From the IMG/VR virus record IMGVR_UViG_3300028025_003015, positions 1 through 27,250 of that record: 27,250 nt of DNA; one strand, given 5' to 3'. The DNA is from a virus. Made by a program: the position numbers and the translations under genes. This document shows positions 27,191 to 27,250 of this stretch, piece after piece; position 1 is the first letter of the stretch, and each line of letters starts with the position of its first letter. Below the pieces are notes generated by a model. That model saw only the letters and a program-made list of their open reading frames with translations, did not search any database and was not told the origin of the DNA.

Positions 27191-27250
27191 TCGCAAGTAT
27201 GTCGCTATTGCAAGTTAGTCGCGTTAGGGGGGAGGGGGTCGAGCCGGTGG

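Noticed and set aside
27219-27250. GGGGGTCGAGCC at the right edge as a tRNA T-arm
   Set aside because: No acceptor, anticodon or D-arm pairings are found around it, and the sequence is truncated by the window end.

Overview
The window is 27 kb of a tailed double-stranded DNA phage (or prophage-derived contig), cut at both ends. The evidence is a small/large terminase, portal, scaffold, SU10-type major capsid protein and head connector in the usual head-module order, a lysis cassette, and a leftward block of recombination and replication genes. No tape measure, sheath or long-tail genes are visible. That fits a short-tailed (podovirus-like, phiEco32/SU10-like capsid) virion, although the tail genes could lie outside the window. 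No integrase, polymerase, helicase, tRNA or CRISPR array was found. The host cannot be fixed from the sequence. Most genes lack a Shine-Dalgarno sequence and have A/C-rich leaders, which argues against a simple enterobacterial host. The promoters still look sigma70-like.

Layout: (1) 1-7063, rightward: the end of a large unidentified protein, terminase small subunit, an HNH homing endonuclease, terminase large subunit, an AT-hook protein, portal and four small basic or acidic proteins, closed by a strong terminator. (2) 7064-8180: one leftward orphan gene and about 600 bp without a convincing gene. The latter folds into several helices including a possible pseudoknot and ends in a good promoter. 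(3) 8181-12912, rightward: scaffold, capsid, a putative decoration protein, connector, and a LamG-like fibre. (4) 12917-16327, rightward: membrane proteins/holins, an overlapping spanin-like pair, a GIY-YIG homing endonuclease, CHAP endolysin, a small zincin, a calcineurin-like phosphoesterase and a DNA-binding protein. (5) 16324-26407, leftward and convergent on (4) with overlapping stop codons: RuvC-like resolvase, a third homing endonuclease, small unknowns, DnaC-like loader, RHH and HTH proteins, DUF3127, PD-(D/E)XK exonuclease, ERF annealase, a stand-alone DnaA domain IV, many tiny genes, and an ArdC-like antirestriction protein. (6) 26408-27250: a long leader with two palindromes, a near-consensus leftward promoter, and seven degenerate copies of an 18-bp dyad that look like iterons.

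The most unusual observations are three. First, all three homing endonucleases sit at the very 5' end of an essential target gene (terL, endolysin, ruvC). In each case the apparent original start stays upstream of, or fused to, the endonuclease, and the target has a new ATG overlapping the endonuclease stop codon. Second, four intercistronic hairpins in the early operon have variable stems but 7-nt loops resembling a tRNA T-loop. Third, the early genes share repeated, Shine-Dalgarno-free leader boxes (ACTATCA, CAAACAAAC, ACTAAAAAC-ATG).
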